Positions 20,732-34,057 of a stretch of 64,000 bases of DNA are shown piece after piece (the first letter of the stretch is position 1; every line of letters starts with the position of its first letter). Position numbers and translations under genes: made by a program. This stretch comes from Entomomonas moraniae. Lineage in GTDB: Bacteria > Pseudomonadota > Gammaproteobacteria > Pseudomonadales > Pseudomonadaceae. The notes under the pieces were generated by a model, which was not told the origin of the DNA, searched no databases, and was given only the letters and a program-made list of their open reading frames with translations. Location of the stretch: the NCBI RefSeq assembly GCF_003991975.1, contig NZ_CP029822.1:1922001-1986000 (forward strand), written 5' to 3'.

Positions 20732-21700
20732 TTACTCTGCTTTTGCCATTTGTATAGTTGGATTGGCTACTTTATTCACACGTGTAATATAACTTATTGG
20801 ACTAATCGCTTGGCTATTTCTAACAACCTCAAAATGGACATGAGGCCCTGTTGCACGTCCAGAACTGCCAACAAGTGCTATTGGCTGATCTGTTTGCACT
20901 AAATCACCTGCCTTTACTAAATTGCTTTGATTATGCGCATAAATTGTTTTATAACCATCGACATGGCTAATTTCAACTACATTACCATAGCCATTTTTCA
21001 CACCAGAAAAGGTAACAACGCCAGCTGCAACAGCCATAATTTTTGAACCTCTAGGAGCTGAAAAATCAATCCCCTTATGCCCTCTTGCCTTTCCTGTAAT
21101 AGGATCAATTCTGACACCGTAGGGAGAACTAATATAGGCATTTTTAACAGGATAGCCTGAAATGTAGTTTTCTTGTCTGATCGTACTCTTCACAATCAAT
21201 GACTGCAAAACTGATAATTGTTTTTCTCTTGTTGAGATTCGATCAGATAACTCGTTGAGTTTTTGCATAAAGTCAGGAGGAGAAAAAGTTTGGTTGTTAT
21301 CTCCTTCATCAAGACCTTCCTCAACACCTCCTAAGCCTACATTTTCAGAAAAATCAAACTCATTCTCAATACCAGCCAAATTAGTTAAGCGTTGCCCCAT
21401 CGCATCTAAACGAATTAGACGTGCTTGAATATTAGCCAGATACACATTATAAGCATCCAACTGTGCTTGCGCTTCGGCTCGAATCGTCTCTACTTCAGCT
21501 TGAGAATTACTCAGGACTGATGTTAATCGCTCTTCTGAAACTAAGACCGTTGGTGTTGTAATAGCTTTTACAAACAAACACCCTAAACCAGCAGATATTA
21601 GACATAACATAGCAATGCCTAAAACCAAAATAGAAATATCTACTGAAAAAGTAGATCGATTACGCTGACCGTTTTTATCAGAAATTAAAATAAGTCGCAT
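20732..21700 (-). CDS. M23-family murein endopeptidase, membrane-anchored
   Basis: A 322-residue protein. One membrane helix at about 20-47 anchors it in the inner membrane, a coiled coil spans about 60-175, and a LytM/peptidase M23 domain spans about 195-300. The zinc ligands are intact (HKGIDF and HVHFE, with YAHNQ between), so it should be an active endopeptidase rather than an EnvC-like activator. Pseudomonads carry a similar gene downstream of lpxC-dciA, and this matches that context, except that here it is followed by rsmI. Its start is 86 bases from the divergent dciA. Confidence 0.85.
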   Translation of the reverse strand: MRLILISDKNGQRNRSTFSVDISILVLGIAMLCLISAGLGCLFVKAITTPTVLVSEERLTSVLSNSQAEVETIRAEAQAQLDAYNVYLANIQARLIRLDAMGQRLTNLAGIENEFDFSENVGLGGVEEGLDEGDNNQTFSPPDFMQKLNELSDRISTREKQLSVLQSLIVKSTIRQENYISGYPVKNAYISSPYGVRIDPITGKARGHKGIDFSAPRGSKIMAVAAGVVTFSGVKNGYGNVVEISHVDGYKTIYAHNQSNLVKAGDLVQTDQPIALVGSSGRATGPHVHFEVVRNSQAISPISYITRVNKVANPTIQMAKAE

Positions 21701-21786
21701 TATTGATGTATTCCTTTCATGAGTATTAGATTACAGATTCTTGAGATTTTGCTAGAATAACATTGTTATTTTAATACAGAGGCCTT

Positions 21787-22233
21787 ATGTCTTTTCGACC
21801 CTTATATGCAAAGCGATCTAAATCAATACTGACTCAAATGGCGCCAGTTAAGGTTCTTATGCAAAAAGCATCTTACCTTAACAAGTTGCAACAATGTTTA
21901 AATCTTTATTTATCCGCAACATTACAAGAACACTGCGCTGTTGCCTCCTTCCAAAATGGAGTATTAACTATTTTGATGAGTAATGCGCAGTGGGCTACAC
22001 GCATGCGTTATCAACAAAACAAGTTAAAACAACAACTACAAGCACACCATGAATTTCATGATATCGTAAAAATTATCGTTAAGGTTTCACCTAAGCCACT
22101 AAAGCAAACTGAGGAAACTAATGATCTGTCACTCTCTTTAAATACCGCTACGATCATTAGTGAAACCGCTAAAGGGATAACAGACCCAGTGCTTAAAGAA
22201 GCACTGGAACGTTTAGCCAAACATACCCACTAA
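21787..22233 (+). CDS. dciA: DciA, replicative helicase loader/operator (DUF721)
   Basis: A 148-residue DUF721 protein. DciA is the ancestral partner that loads the DnaB helicase in bacteria lacking DnaC, and has been studied in Pseudomonas. Visible features are the basic N-terminus (RPLYAKRSK) and the KH-like core with the family pattern NGVLTILMSNAQWATRMRYQQ, followed by a low-complexity C-terminal tail. An AGAGG site precedes the ATG. It lies between the divergent M23 gene and the convergent lpxC, the position also seen in pseudomonads. Confidence 0.82.
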   Translation: MSFRPLYAKRSKSILTQMAPVKVLMQKASYLNKLQQCLNLYLSATLQEHCAVASFQNGVLTILMSNAQWATRMRYQQNKLKQQLQAHHEFHDIVKIIVKVSPKPLKQTEETNDLSLSLNTATIISETAKGITDPVLKEALERLAKHTH

Positions 22234-22257
22234 ACTTTCGGGTTAGATTTTAACAGA

Positions 22258-23169
22258 TTACGCGGTTGTGGCAAGTTGAATATAAGAAATAGGCGCTTTT
22301 TCACTTTCATCAAATGTCACCATTTCCCAAGCATCGGTCTGACTGATAAGCGCTCTTAATAGTTTATTATTTAACGCATGCCCTGATTTAAAGCCAATAA
22401 ACTCACCCACCAAACTATGACCAAGAAGATAAAGGTCACCAATAGAATCTAGTATTTTATGTTTTACGAACTCATCTTCATAACGAAGACCGTCTTCATT
22501 CATTACGCCGTCATCGCCAACAACAATGGCATTATCTAAACTGCCCCCTAAGGTTAAGTGTTTAGAGCGTAAGTATTCAATCTCTCTCATAAAGCCAAAG
22601 GTTCTAGCTCGGCTTACTTCTTTCACGAATGTAGTACTAGAAAAATCAATAGTTGCTGATTGTGTATGCTTTTTAAACGCAGGATGGTCAAAGTCGATTT
22701 CAAAACTAACTTTAAAACCATCAAATGGTAAAAATGTTGCTTTTTTACCATTTTCTTCAACAGATACTTCTTTTTTAATACGAATAAATCGCTTAGGTGC
22801 CTCTTGCTCTTCTAAACCAGCTGACTGAATTAAGAAAACGAAAGGACCTGCACTACCATCCATAATAGGTACTTCTGAGCTTGACAACTCAATTCTTGCA
22901 TTGTCGATACCCAACCCTGCCATAGCAGATAATAAATGCTCTACGGTATCAACGCGCTCATTATTTTTCATCAATGTTGTGGATAGGGTTGTCTCACCAA
23001 CATTTTCAGCACGAGCAGGAATCTCTATCACAGGGTCTAAATCTGTACGACAGAAAACAATACCTGTATCAACCGGTGCTGGTTTTAGCGTAAGATAAAC
23101 CTTTTTACCTGAGTGCAACCCTATACCTGTTGCACGAATAGTGTTTTTTAATGTGCGTTGCTTAATCAT
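22258..23169 (-). CDS. lpxC: UDP-3-O-acyl-N-acetylglucosamine deacetylase LpxC
   Basis: A 303-residue zinc enzyme for the committed step of lipid A synthesis. It starts [21 protein letters not shown]. The zinc and catalytic residues lie in the [15 protein letters not shown] motif, in the [10 protein letters not shown] motif (His and Asp) and in the SGHALNN loop. Length is typical. It sits downstream of ftsZ as in most gammaproteobacteria, but a strong terminator separates the two, so it should have its own promoter in the 150-base gap. It is cytoplasmic; the level is usually controlled by FtsH proteolysis. Confidence 0.96.
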   Translation of the reverse strand: MIKQRTLKNTIRATGIGLHSGKKVYLTLKPAPVDTGIVFCRTDLDPVIEIPARAENVGETTLSTTLMKNNERVDTVEHLLSAMAGLGIDNARIELSSSEVPIMDGSAGPFVFLIQSAGLEEQEAPKRFIRIKKEVSVEENGKKATFLPFDGFKVSFEIDFDHPAFKKHTQSATIDFSSTTFVKEVSRARTFGFMREIEYLRSKHLTLGGSLDNAIVVGDDGVMNEDGLRYEDEFVKHKILDSIGDLYLLGHSLVGEFIGFKSGHALNNKLLRALISQTDAWEMVTFDESEKAPISYIQLATTA

Positions 23170-23250
23170 ACTATATTTTGTTCCTGCAAAATGCGAATTA
23201 CTATCAATAATAGCAGATAGACCCTTGCCTGAATACCCTTTGAATGATTG

Positions 23251-23294
23251 AAAAAATAAAATAGCGTTATAGATAAAAACCTATAACGCTATTT
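23251..23294 (-). terminator. Terminator closing the dcw operon after ftsZ
   Basis: On the minus strand a perfect 14-base stem (AAATAGCGTTATAG / CTATAACGCTATTT) with an eight-base loop is followed by TTTATTTTTT. It separates ftsZ from lpxC. Confidence 0.85.
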
Positions 23295-23320
23295 CTTTAA
23301 TACTAAAAGTCAGTCATTAA

Positions 23321-24502
23321 TTAGTCAGCTTGATTTCTTAAAAAAGCTGGAATATCTAAATAGTCAAGGTCTTCTTGTGCTTGTAAGTTAGTTGCTGTAT
23401 TACCTTGAGCACCACGATTACGCATGACAGTTGGACGGTCAAAATCACGATAGTTAGTTTCTGTTGAATTAACTTCCACACGTGGAGCAGTAGGAACATC
23501 ATTCGTATTTAAAGTGGGAATGGTATTATCAATTACTTTAATAGGCTTCATTTCTTGGCCTAAACCAGTCACAACCACTGTTACATTAAGTTCATCACCC
23601 ATGGTTGGGTCGATAGCTGAACCAATTTTCACTGTGGCGTGATCAGACACTAAATCTTCAATAATCTCACCCACATCATTGAATTCACCAATGGTCATAT
23701 CACTGGCAGTGATATTAACGAGTACACCACGTGCACCTTGTAAATTAATGTCTTCAAGTAAAGGATTACGAATAGCGGCTTCGGCGGCTTCACGCGCACG
23801 GTTAGGACCACTTGCACTACCTGAACCCATCATTGCCATTCCCATTTCACTCATTACTTCCTTCACGTCTGCAAAGTCAATATTAATAAGTCCTGGGCGT
23901 TGCATAATGTCAGAAATACCTCTAACAGCTCCTGCTAGGACATCATCAGCCTTAGCAAAAGCAGAGAGCAAGCTTACATCTTTACCTAAAATGGTAATAA
24001 GTTTTTCATTAGGAATAGTGATAAGAGAGTCAACATGTTCAACAAGTGCGTCAATTCCCTGATCAGCCACTTTACTACGTTTACGTCCTTCAAATAAAAA
24101 TGGGCGTGTTACAACGGCAACTGTAAGAATACCCATTTCTTTAGCCACTTGAGCAATAATAGGCGCAGCACCTGTACCAGTACCACCACCCATACCTGTG
24201 GTGATGAATACCATGTTGGCACCTTGCAAGGCTTCAGAAATACGTTCGCGATCTTCTAGAGCGGCTTCGCGTCCAATATCAGGATTAGTACCCGCACCTA
24301 GTCCCTTAGTAATATTAGCGCCTAGTTGAAGAATTGAACCACCATGAATGCCTTTTAAGGCTTGCGCATCTGTATTTGCACAAATAAACTCAACACCTTC
24401 AATATCGCTACGAATCATGTGGTTCACGGCATTCCCGCCACCGCCGCCAACACCGATTACTTTAATTACCGCATTAAGCTGGGCTTCAACCATCTCAAAC
24501 AT
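23321..24502 (-). CDS. ftsZ: Cell division GTPase FtsZ
   Basis: A 393-residue tubulin homologue that forms the Z ring. Seen are the N-terminal [14 protein letters not shown], the tubulin signature [10 protein letters not shown] near residue 105, the T7-loop NIDFADVK, a variable linker at about 315-375, and the conserved C-terminal peptide [14 protein letters not shown] that binds FtsA and ZipA. A GGAGAGAGG site precedes the ATG. It is the last gene of the dcw operon, 183 bases after ftsA, and that spacer probably carries an extra promoter. Confidence 0.98.
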   Translation of the reverse strand: MFEMVEAQLNAVIKVIGVGGGGGNAVNHMIRSDIEGVEFICANTDAQALKGIHGGSILQLGANITKGLGAGTNPDIGREAALEDRERISEALQGANMVFITTGMGGGTGTGAAPIIAQVAKEMGILTVAVVTRPFLFEGRKRSKVADQGIDALVEHVDSLITIPNEKLITILGKDVSLLSAFAKADDVLAGAVRGISDIMQRPGLINIDFADVKEVMSEMGMAMMGSGSASGPNRAREAAEAAIRNPLLEDINLQGARGVLVNITASDMTIGEFNDVGEIIEDLVSDHATVKIGSAIDPTMGDELNVTVVVTGLGQEMKPIKVIDNTIPTLNTNDVPTAPRVEVNSTETNYRDFDRPTVMRNRGAQGNTATNLQAQEDLDYLDIPAFLRNQAD

Positions 24503-24685
24503 TGCCTCTCTCCTAAACCTAAAACAACATGCCTTGCCGTCTATATATAGTTATTTTACCGTTAGATGGCTCGAATATCTAGTGTTCTTTGCTTTATATT
24601 AATATAAATATTGATTTTTTTATAGCTTATGGTCTCAAAAAGCAAATTTATGAGTTATTAATTGATACATCATCAATTAATTGGC

Positions 24686-25924
24686 TTAGAAATTACCCTG
24701 TACCCATTTTTTTAGACGGCTAAAAACAGATACTGAATGGCGTACTTCTTTTTCGCTAATAGAGACAGTGTCCACATGCTGCTGTGCACCATAAAGCAAC
24801 AAACCTACCGCTGTAGAATAAATGGGATTATGAATCACACTCTCTAACCCATTGATGTTATAAGGAACACCCAACCTTACAGGCATATGGAAAATCTCCT
24901 CTGCCAGTTCTACAGCGCCCTCCATTTTTGAAGTACCTCCGGTTAATACAATTCCCGCGGGTACCATATCTTCATAACCACTGCGACGTAATTCTTTTTG
25001 AACGAACTTGAATAACTCCTCATAACGAGGCTCGACTACCTCTGCCAGTGCCTGACGAGACAATTCTCTTGGCGGACGTTCGCCCACACTAGGCACCTTA
25101 ATCATTTGTCCCGCACCCGTTAACTTAGCTAAAGCACAGGCATAGCGAATTTTAATTTCTTCCGCATATTGCGTTGGTGTACGCAATGCCATTGCAATAT
25201 CATTGGTAATTTGATCCCCCGCAATCGGGATTACTGCGGTATGACGAATAGCACCTTCAGTATAAACGGCAATATCTGAAGTACCACCGCCAATATCAAC
25301 CAAACAGACACCTAGCTCTTTTTCATCATCGGTCAGCACAGAGTAAGAAGAGGCTAATTGCTCTAATATGATGTCATCAACATCTAAGCCACAACGTCTA
25401 ACACATTTTTCAATATTTTGTGCCGAGTTAACAGCACAGGTCACCACATGAACTTTCGCTTCTAAACGAACACCATACATACCTAATGGTTCACGCACAC
25501 CCTCTTGGTTATCAATCACATAATCTTGAGGTAGTGTATGAAGTACTCTTTGATCAGCTGGAATTGCAACCGCTTTTGCAGAGTCTAAGACGCGCTCGAT
25601 ATCAGCTTTTGTTACTTCGCCTTCTCTTATTGCAACAATACCATCTGAATTTAAACTGCGGATATGACTGCCCGCGATACCTACATATGCAGAATAAATC
25701 TGACATCCAGCCATCTGTTGCGCTTCATCAATAGCATATTGAATGGACTGAACAGTCGATTCGATGTTGACAACAACACCTTTCTTCAAACCGCGAGAGG
25801 CATGTGTACCTAGACCAACAACCTCTATTTCACCATCAGCAGAAATCTCACCTACCAAAGCAACGACTTTAGAAGTACCAATATCTAAACCAACAATCAT
25901 CTTGCTACTTTGCTCATGCGCCAT
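24686..25924 (-). CDS. ftsA: Cell division protein FtsA
   Basis: A 412-residue actin-like ATPase that tethers FtsZ to the membrane. It has the phosphate-1 motif VGLDIGTSKV, the SHS2/1C domain from about 85 to 165, the phosphate-2 motif VCLVDIGGGTSDIAVY, the adenosine motif GIVLTGGTSKMEG, and a C-terminal amphipathic helix (FSRLKKWVQGNF) for membrane binding. I chose the ATG at 25924 because the family begins M-A-x-x-Q-S-x-KMIVGLDIG; the open frame extends 16 codons further. Gene order ftsQ-ftsA-ftsZ is standard. Confidence 0.96.
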   Translation of the reverse strand: MAHEQSSKMIVGLDIGTSKVVALVGEISADGEIEVVGLGTHASRGLKKGVVVNIESTVQSIQYAIDEAQQMAGCQIYSAYVGIAGSHIRSLNSDGIVAIREGEVTKADIERVLDSAKAVAIPADQRVLHTLPQDYVIDNQEGVREPLGMYGVRLEAKVHVVTCAVNSAQNIEKCVRRCGLDVDDIILEQLASSYSVLTDDEKELGVCLVDIGGGTSDIAVYTEGAIRHTAVIPIAGDQITNDIAMALRTPTQYAEEIKIRYACALAKLTGAGQMIKVPSVGERPPRELSRQALAEVVEPRYEELFKFVQKELRRSGYEDMVPAGIVLTGGTSKMEGAVELAEEIFHMPVRLGVPYNINGLESVIHNPIYSTAVGLLLYGAQQHVDTVSISEKEVRHSVSVFSRLKKWVQGNF

Positions 25925-26039
25925 AAGACTCTGTATTCTCCCCGAGGCACTCTTATTTAAGAACAATGGCAAAAAGCCACTTCTTACAGACCTAACGAAT
26001 TATTTAGTATCTAAAAAATGGCTTATTATGAAGCGTTTT

Positions 26040-26903
26040 TTATTGCCTTGCTAGCATCTTAGTTGCTTTATTCGTTTCAATTTCTTTACTTGGATCTTTC
26101 CAAGCAACAGCCATAGCATTATTGTAACGTAAATCAACACGTGCGATATTATCTATTTTATCTTTTAGACTAAAATCATAAGCTCTATTAAAACGTCTTA
26201 ATCTATCAACAATATCGTTATTACCTAAGACCAATTCCAGCCCTGTATTAGTAACTACCGTCCAATGCCCTGTATCTTCAAGCGTTAACGATGCAATAAA
26301 AAAATCCATCGGACGCAACAATTGACTAATAATTTGATACTGTTGCATAACTTGAACATGTGCATCATCAGGACCAGCGAGCAAAGGAAGATCCTTATAG
26401 GCTGAAACATCTTTTACCAAGAAAGGTTCACCCACATTATTTAGCAACCCATGAGCACCCCAACGTGCAATAGGTTGGCGTCCATTCAAATTTATTTTTA
26501 GCTCATTCGGCCATACACGCTCAATTTCAACATGAGAAATCCAAGGTGTTGTTTCTAATTTGTGGCGTAACTGTTCTAAATTCACATCTAAAAAACCAGT
26601 ATTTACAAAAGGCTCTATGCGATTTTGTAAAGTCTGTTGGTCAATGTACCCAAACTCACCTAAAACAGTTACTTTAGCAATAGGCTGATTAATATAAGCG
26701 GCTATTCTATTCACGACATTATATACAACCACCGCGAATACTAACGATAGTACGATATAACCGATTATCTTAAAATAATCCGTCATCACACCTAAACGCG
26801 CTATAATGCTTTTTCTAGGCATTACTCGGCTAGCCCCTCGCTGACTCGCTTTTTGCTTCCAGTGGGGTATGGATTCTCCATATCTTACTCGTACATCTAA
26901 CAT
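26040..26903 (-). CDS. ftsQ: Cell division protein FtsQ
   Basis: A 287-residue bitopic divisome protein. A basic cytoplasmic N-terminus (about 1-45) leads to one membrane helix (about 47-68), then a POTRA domain (about 75-145, starting VTVLGEFGYIDQQ) and a beta domain with WTVVTNTGLELVLG. It joins FtsL and FtsB in regulating septal synthesis. An AGAAGG site lies before the ATG, and the ddlB stop is one base upstream, so translation is coupled. Confidence 0.95.
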   Translation of the reverse strand: MLDVRVRYGESIPHWKQKASQRGASRVMPRKSIIARLGVMTDYFKIIGYIVLSLVFAVVVYNVVNRIAAYINQPIAKVTVLGEFGYIDQQTLQNRIEPFVNTGFLDVNLEQLRHKLETTPWISHVEIERVWPNELKINLNGRQPIARWGAHGLLNNVGEPFLVKDVSAYKDLPLLAGPDDAHVQVMQQYQIISQLLRPMDFFIASLTLEDTGHWTVVTNTGLELVLGNNDIVDRLRRFNRAYDFSLKDKIDNIARVDLRYNNAMAVAWKDPSKEIETNKATKMLARQ

Positions 26904-26904
26904 A

Positions 26905-29318
<2,414 letters not shown>

Positions 29319-29326
<8 letters not shown>

Positions 29327-30392
29327 TTGTAGCCTCCAAACAAATATTAACCACTGTCGTTGTGGCATTAGGCTGTGCTAATTTCTTTGCTATATTTCCC
29401 ATATCAACTAACTTTTTCGAATCTTTAAATAAATTACGTAAATGATTTGCCATTACTTGAGGCGTTAACTCAGCCTGAACTAATTTTATTGCTGCTTCAT
29501 GGCAGGCTAAATAATCAGCATTAAAACTTTGGTGATCATCAATAGCTGTTGGTAATGGAATTAAAATGGCAGCGGACCCCGTTGCGGCTAATTCACTAAC
29601 CGTCAATGCACCGGCGCGGCAAACCACGAGATCTGCCCATTGATAAGCTTGCAACATATCGCTGACAAAAGGTTCAACTTTTGCTGACACCGCCACTTTT
29701 TGATAACGCTCAACCGTTATATCCGCATGATTTTTACCACTTTGATGAAAAACTTCAGGCCGCTCAGCCGCATCCAATAATGCCAAGGCATCAGGCAATA
29801 GTTTATTAAGCGCTTCAGCCCCCAAACTACCACCAATAATCAATAAATGAACTTTTCTCCCATCAATCGCCGTACGCTCAAAGGCTGTAAATAGTTCTTT
29901 ACGCACAGGGTTGCCTGTAGTTACTGGATGTACCTTTGCATCAAAAGCATTAGGAAATGCTTGGCACACTTTAGTTGCAATATTTGATAAATAGCGGTTG
30001 GCGGTTCCGACTTTAGCATTTTGTTCATGAATAATCAGGGGAATACCTGCAAGCTTCGCTGCTAAACCACCAGGACCTGTTACAAAACCACCAAAACCAA
30101 CAACGCACACAGGATTTAGTTCTTTTAAAAGTTTACGGGCTTGCATTAATGCGCCCAATAATAAAAAGGGGGCTTTTAACAACGTTTTAATATTTTTACC
30201 ACGTATACCAGTGACATTAATCGAATGAAGAGGAAAACCTGCTTGGCTAACCAACTCATTCTCCATTCCTTTAGGTGTTCCAAGCCAATGAACCGCGTAA
30301 CCTCTATCTTGAAACTCTTTTGCGCAGGCAAGTGCTGGAAAAACGTGCCCACCTGTACCTGCGGCCATAATAAGTACATTTTTAGCGTCCAT
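29319..30392 (-). CDS. murG: Lipid II synthase, MurG glycosyltransferase
   Basis: A 357-residue GT28 enzyme at the inner face of the cytoplasmic membrane that adds GlcNAc to lipid I. It has the three glycine loops: [30 protein letters not shown] and [14 protein letters not shown]. The UDP-GlcNAc site [24 protein letters not shown] is present (residues about 260-284). It overlaps ftsW by 11 bases and murC by eight, in keeping with tight translational coupling. Confidence 0.97.
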
Positions 30393-31605
30393 GTTTCACC
30401 TCTAATGACTCTTCTGGGAAATCTTTATCACTAAACTCATAGGATATATCGGGTGCTGGATATCTTCTTTCCCAGTCAATCCGTAACAACAGCCCCAGAC
30501 AAACACAACAAATAACCAATGAACTACCACCGTAACTTAAAAAAGGCAGTGTTAACCCCTTGGTGGGTAATAGGCCTACATTCACACCCACATTGATCAA
30601 AAACTGACCAATCCATAAAATAGCAATTCCGTAAGCTGTGTATGCTGAAAAATATTGTTTATCCTGTTCTGCATGAAGTCCAATTAATAGAGCTCTTACA
30701 CCAACGAAAACAAATAGGATAACAGTACACAGAGACCCCACTAGCCCTAACTCTTCTGCTAGCACAGCAAATACAAAGTCCGTATGCGCCTCTGGTAAAT
30801 AGAACTGTTTTTGAATACTATTCCCGAGTCCTAAACCAAACCAATCCCCTCGACCAAACGCAATCAGTGATTGGCTTAATTGATAACCTGATCCAAACTG
30901 ATCAGCAAATGGATCTGTAAAGTTCATTAAACGATGCATACGGTATTCCTGTGTCAATACAAGAAAAATAACCGCCCCGATACTAATTAGTACCATTAAT
31001 AAAAAACGCCCCATACTTACTCCACCCAAAAACAGCATAGCAAGTGCAGCGCCCATCATGACTACAGTAGCGCCGAAGTCAGGTTCTAAAAGGAACAACC
31101 ATGCAATGGGTAAAATAACCACAAAGGGTTTAAAAAAGCCAGCCCATGTGTCTCTCACCTGATCTTTTCGGCGAACTAAATAACCTGCCAAATAGATAAC
31201 GACAAAGAGCTTACCTAGCTCGGAAGGTTGAATATTAAAGAAACTAACCCCAATCCAACGATTAGCACCATTAACATTACGTCCAATACCAGGAATCAAT
31301 ACTGCAACCAGTAATACAACAGCAAAAATCAATAAATGTGCACCATACTTTTGCCATATTTTAAGCGGTATCGTCAATACAACGAGGGTGGAGCATAACC
31401 CCAGCAGAACATAAATCAAATGTCTTGTTAAATTATAAAAACTGTTTCCTGTTTGTACCGACGCTACTTCAGACGATGCGGAAGCAATCATCACCGTTCC
31501 TAGTCCTAATAAAAGCAAACAGCCTGCTAATAAAGGAAAATCAACATCAAATCCACGCCGACTAAATAGTGGCGAAGGATTTAAACAAAAGAGTGACTGC
31601 TTCAT
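30382..31605 (-). CDS. ftsW: Septal peptidoglycan glycosyltransferase FtsW
   Basis: A 407-residue SEDS-family membrane protein with about ten membrane helices. It polymerises glycan at the septum together with FtsI. Visible are IGRNVNGANRWI, the IQPSELGKL motif and the conserved Asp loop LLEPDFGATVV. The C-terminal LPFLSYGGSSLV is the SEDS hallmark. It overlaps murD by four bases and murG by 11. Confidence 0.97.
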   Translation of the reverse strand: MKQSLFCLNPSPLFSRRGFDVDFPLLAGCLLLLGLGTVMIASASSEVASVQTGNSFYNLTRHLIYVLLGLCSTLVVLTIPLKIWQKYGAHLLIFAVVLLVAVLIPGIGRNVNGANRWIGVSFFNIQPSELGKLFVVIYLAGYLVRRKDQVRDTWAGFFKPFVVILPIAWLFLLEPDFGATVVMMGAALAMLFLGGVSMGRFLLMVLISIGAVIFLVLTQEYRMHRLMNFTDPFADQFGSGYQLSQSLIAFGRGDWFGLGLGNSIQKQFYLPEAHTDFVFAVLAEELGLVGSLCTVILFVFVGVRALLIGLHAEQDKQYFSAYTAYGIAILWIGQFLINVGVNVGLLPTKGLTLPFLSYGGSSLVICCVCLGLLLRIDWERRYPAPDISYEFSDKDFPEESLEVKHGR

Positions 31606-32957
31606 AGCAACAGCCCCCTAACAGCATCTTTGAAGAAACGACCACGTTCTTCAAAACCATTAAACATATCCCAACTTGCACAAGCTGGCGCTAATAAAAC
31701 GGCATCATTTTTTTGTGCCAATAGTGCTGACTCTTTTACCGCTTGTTCAATACTATCCACATAAATTCTTTGTACTGTCGACGGTAATACTTGCTCAATT
31801 AATTTTGCATCTCTGCCCATTAAAACCACTGCACGACAGAACTTCCCAATTGGGCCCTTCAAACTTGAGAAATCAGCACCTTTGCCATCACCACCTGCAA
31901 TTAAAATAAGCTTGCCTGTAATATCGCCACCCAAACCATCAATAGCTGCTAGCGAAGCGCCTACATTAGTAGCCTTAGAGTCATTATAATAGTCAACATC
32001 ATCTATGTTAGCGACCCACTCACAACGATGCTCAAGTCCCTTAAAATCTAGCAAGGCACTGATCATATGCTCAAATGAAAGACCAGCTGCATGTCCTAAT
32101 GCAAGTGCTGCCATCGCATTAGCATAGTTATGAAGCCCTTTTATTTTCATTTTTTCAATAGGCAGTAGGGGTTGATTATTAAAAGCAATCCAAGTCTCAC
32201 CGTGTAATGACATTAGTTTAAAACCTAAAAAATCATCTGCTTGTGGTTTTACTGAAAACGAATAGCATTCGGTCGGACTACCTGACCATTCTAAAGGACT
32301 AGAGTAGTGATCATCCACATTGATAACACAATGTTTAGCACCTATAAAAATACGCTGTTTCGCTTCGATATATTCTTTTATACCGGCGTAACGATCCATG
32401 TGATCTTCACTGATATTTAATAATGTAGCGACTTCAGCATTCAAATGCTGACAACTTTCTAGCTGAAAACTCGATAACTCCAAAACATAAAGCTCTACAT
32501 CATCAGATAAAAGATTTAATGCAGCTTCGCCTAAATTTCCGCCTACCGCTACTTTTTTACCAACAGCTTTTGCCATTTCACCTACTAGTGTGGTTACGGT
32601 ACTTTTACCATTCGAACCTGTAATAGCAACAATAGGCGCTTTTACGACTTGTGAGAATAAGTCAATATCACCTGATAAAACAACACCCCGACGCGAAGCT
32701 TCTTGTAAAGCGGGTGTTTTTAAATCAAGACCAGGGCTCACAAACAATATCTTTGCACGACATAAGAAATTAACATCCAAATTCCCACAGCGAACTTCAA
32801 GTTCAGGGTACTCACATTTTAATCTCGCTAATTCTGGAGGATTACTACGTGTATCAACCACAGCAAAAGAAGCACGCTGACTCGCTAAATAGCGAACCAA
32901 TGACATACCACTTTTGCCTAGACCGACAACAATATAAAAATCATTTGCAGTAATCAT
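31602..32957 (-). CDS. murD: UDP-N-acetylmuramoylalanine--D-glutamate ligase MurD
   Basis: A 451-residue Mur ligase that adds D-glutamate. Features are the N-terminal IVVGLGKSGMSLVRYL, the P-loop VAITGSNGKSTVTTLVG, the ELSSFQLE and NISEDHMDRY motifs, and the DVDYYNDSKATNVGAS segment that binds the nucleotide. The stop overlaps the ftsW start by four bases, and mraY ends 11 bases upstream. Confidence 0.96.
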   Translation of the reverse strand: MITANDFYIVVGLGKSGMSLVRYLASQRASFAVVDTRSNPPELARLKCEYPELEVRCGNLDVNFLCRAKILFVSPGLDLKTPALQEASRRGVVLSGDIDLFSQVVKAPIVAITGSNGKSTVTTLVGEMAKAVGKKVAVGGNLGEAALNLLSDDVELYVLELSSFQLESCQHLNAEVATLLNISEDHMDRYAGIKEYIEAKQRIFIGAKHCVINVDDHYSSPLEWSGSPTECYSFSVKPQADDFLGFKLMSLHGETWIAFNNQPLLPIEKMKIKGLHNYANAMAALALGHAAGLSFEHMISALLDFKGLEHRCEWVANIDDVDYYNDSKATNVGASLAAIDGLGGDITGKLILIAGGDGKGADFSSLKGPIGKFCRAVVLMGRDAKLIEQVLPSTVQRIYVDSIEQAVKESALLAQKNDAVLLAPACASWDMFNGFEERGRFFKDAVRGLLL

Positions 32958-32968
32958 TACACTCTCTT

Positions 32969-34057
32969 TTACCTAATTTTTAAGGTAGCTAAGCCTATCA
33001 ATACTAAAATCACCGTAATAATCCAGAAACGTACAATAACGCGTGGTTCTGGCCAACCTTTTAGCTCAAAATGATGATGAATAGGTGCCATTTTAAAAAC
33101 ACGTTTACCTGTTAACTTAAAGGAAGCAACTTGTATAATCACTGAGAGTGTTTCCATTACAAAAACGCCCCCCATAATAAATAATACGATTTCTTGATGA
33201 ACAATAATGGCAATAGTCCCTAAAGCGGCGCCTAATGCTAAAGCTCCAACATCACCCATAAAAACTTGTGCGGGGTAAGTGTTAAACCATAGAAAGCCAA
33301 GCCCTGCACCTATCATTGCAGAGCAAAAGATCACCAACTCCCCAGAGCCATGAACATAGGGTATCAGTAGGTACTTAGCGAACTGCGCATTGCCTGATAA
33401 GTAGCAAAAAACACCTAATGCACCGCCCACTAGCACTGTTGGCATGATGGCTAGGCCATCTAGGCCATCGGTTAAATTAACGGCGTTACTTGAGCCAACA
33501 ATTACAAAGTAAGCAAAAACAATGAAAAATATACCTAACGGATAAATGCCATTTTTTAACAACGGTAAATACAATGAGGTATCTTGCGAACCTTTTGCGG
33601 CTGTTACGTATAGAAAAATACCTGCAGCTAAAGCAAATACTGACTGCCAGAAATATTTCCAGCGACTAGGAAGACCTCGAGTATTTTTTTCTATCACTTT
33701 ACGGTAATCGTCTACCCAACCAATTGCACCAAATAATAAAGTGACAATAATGACAACCCAAACATACTTATTATCTAAATTTGCCCATAATAATGTACTG
33801 AGGGTAATGGAGCTTAATATTAATACACCGCCCATCGTTGGCGTACCTGTTTTGGATAAATGCTCTTTAACGCCCTCTTCTCGCACAACCTGCCCAATTT
33901 GTAATTTTTTTAATGTCGTGATCATTTTAGGGCCTAAAAATAGGGCAAATAACAATGCTGTTAATACCGCCATAATTGCCCTAGTTGACTGGTACAAAAA
34001 GGCGCTAAATCCAGAGTGCACATTGTCTTGTAAAAAATTAAATAACCAAACGAGCAT
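32969..34057 (-). CDS. mraY: Phospho-N-acetylmuramoyl-pentapeptide transferase MraY
   Basis: A 362-residue, ten-helix membrane enzyme that makes lipid I from UDP-MurNAc-pentapeptide and undecaprenyl phosphate. It has the DDYRK motif (second catalytic Asp pair region), [10 protein letters not shown] and the C-terminal HHHFELKGW loop. Length is nearly equal to E. coli MraY (360). Its ATG shares one base with the murF stop (TAATG), a classic coupling arrangement. Confidence 0.97.
   Translation of the reverse strand: MLVWLFNFLQDNVHSGFSAFLYQSTRAIMAVLTALLFALFLGPKMITTLKKLQIGQVVREEGVKEHLSKTGTPTMGGVLILSSITLSTLLWANLDNKYVWVVIIVTLLFGAIGWVDDYRKVIEKNTRGLPSRWKYFWQSVFALAAGIFLYVTAAKGSQDTSLYLPLLKNGIYPLGIFFIVFAYFVIVGSSNAVNLTDGLDGLAIMPTVLVGGALGVFCYLSGNAQFAKYLLIPYVHGSGELVIFCSAMIGAGLGFLWFNTYPAQVFMGDVGALALGAALGTIAIIVHQEIVLFIMGGVFVMETLSVIIQVASFKLTGKRVFKMAPIHHHFELKGWPEPRVIVRFWIITVILVLIGLATLKIR

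Noticed and set aside
23679-24062. 127-residue plus-strand open frame inside ftsZ
   Set aside because: Antisense shadow; FtsZ motifs account for the region.
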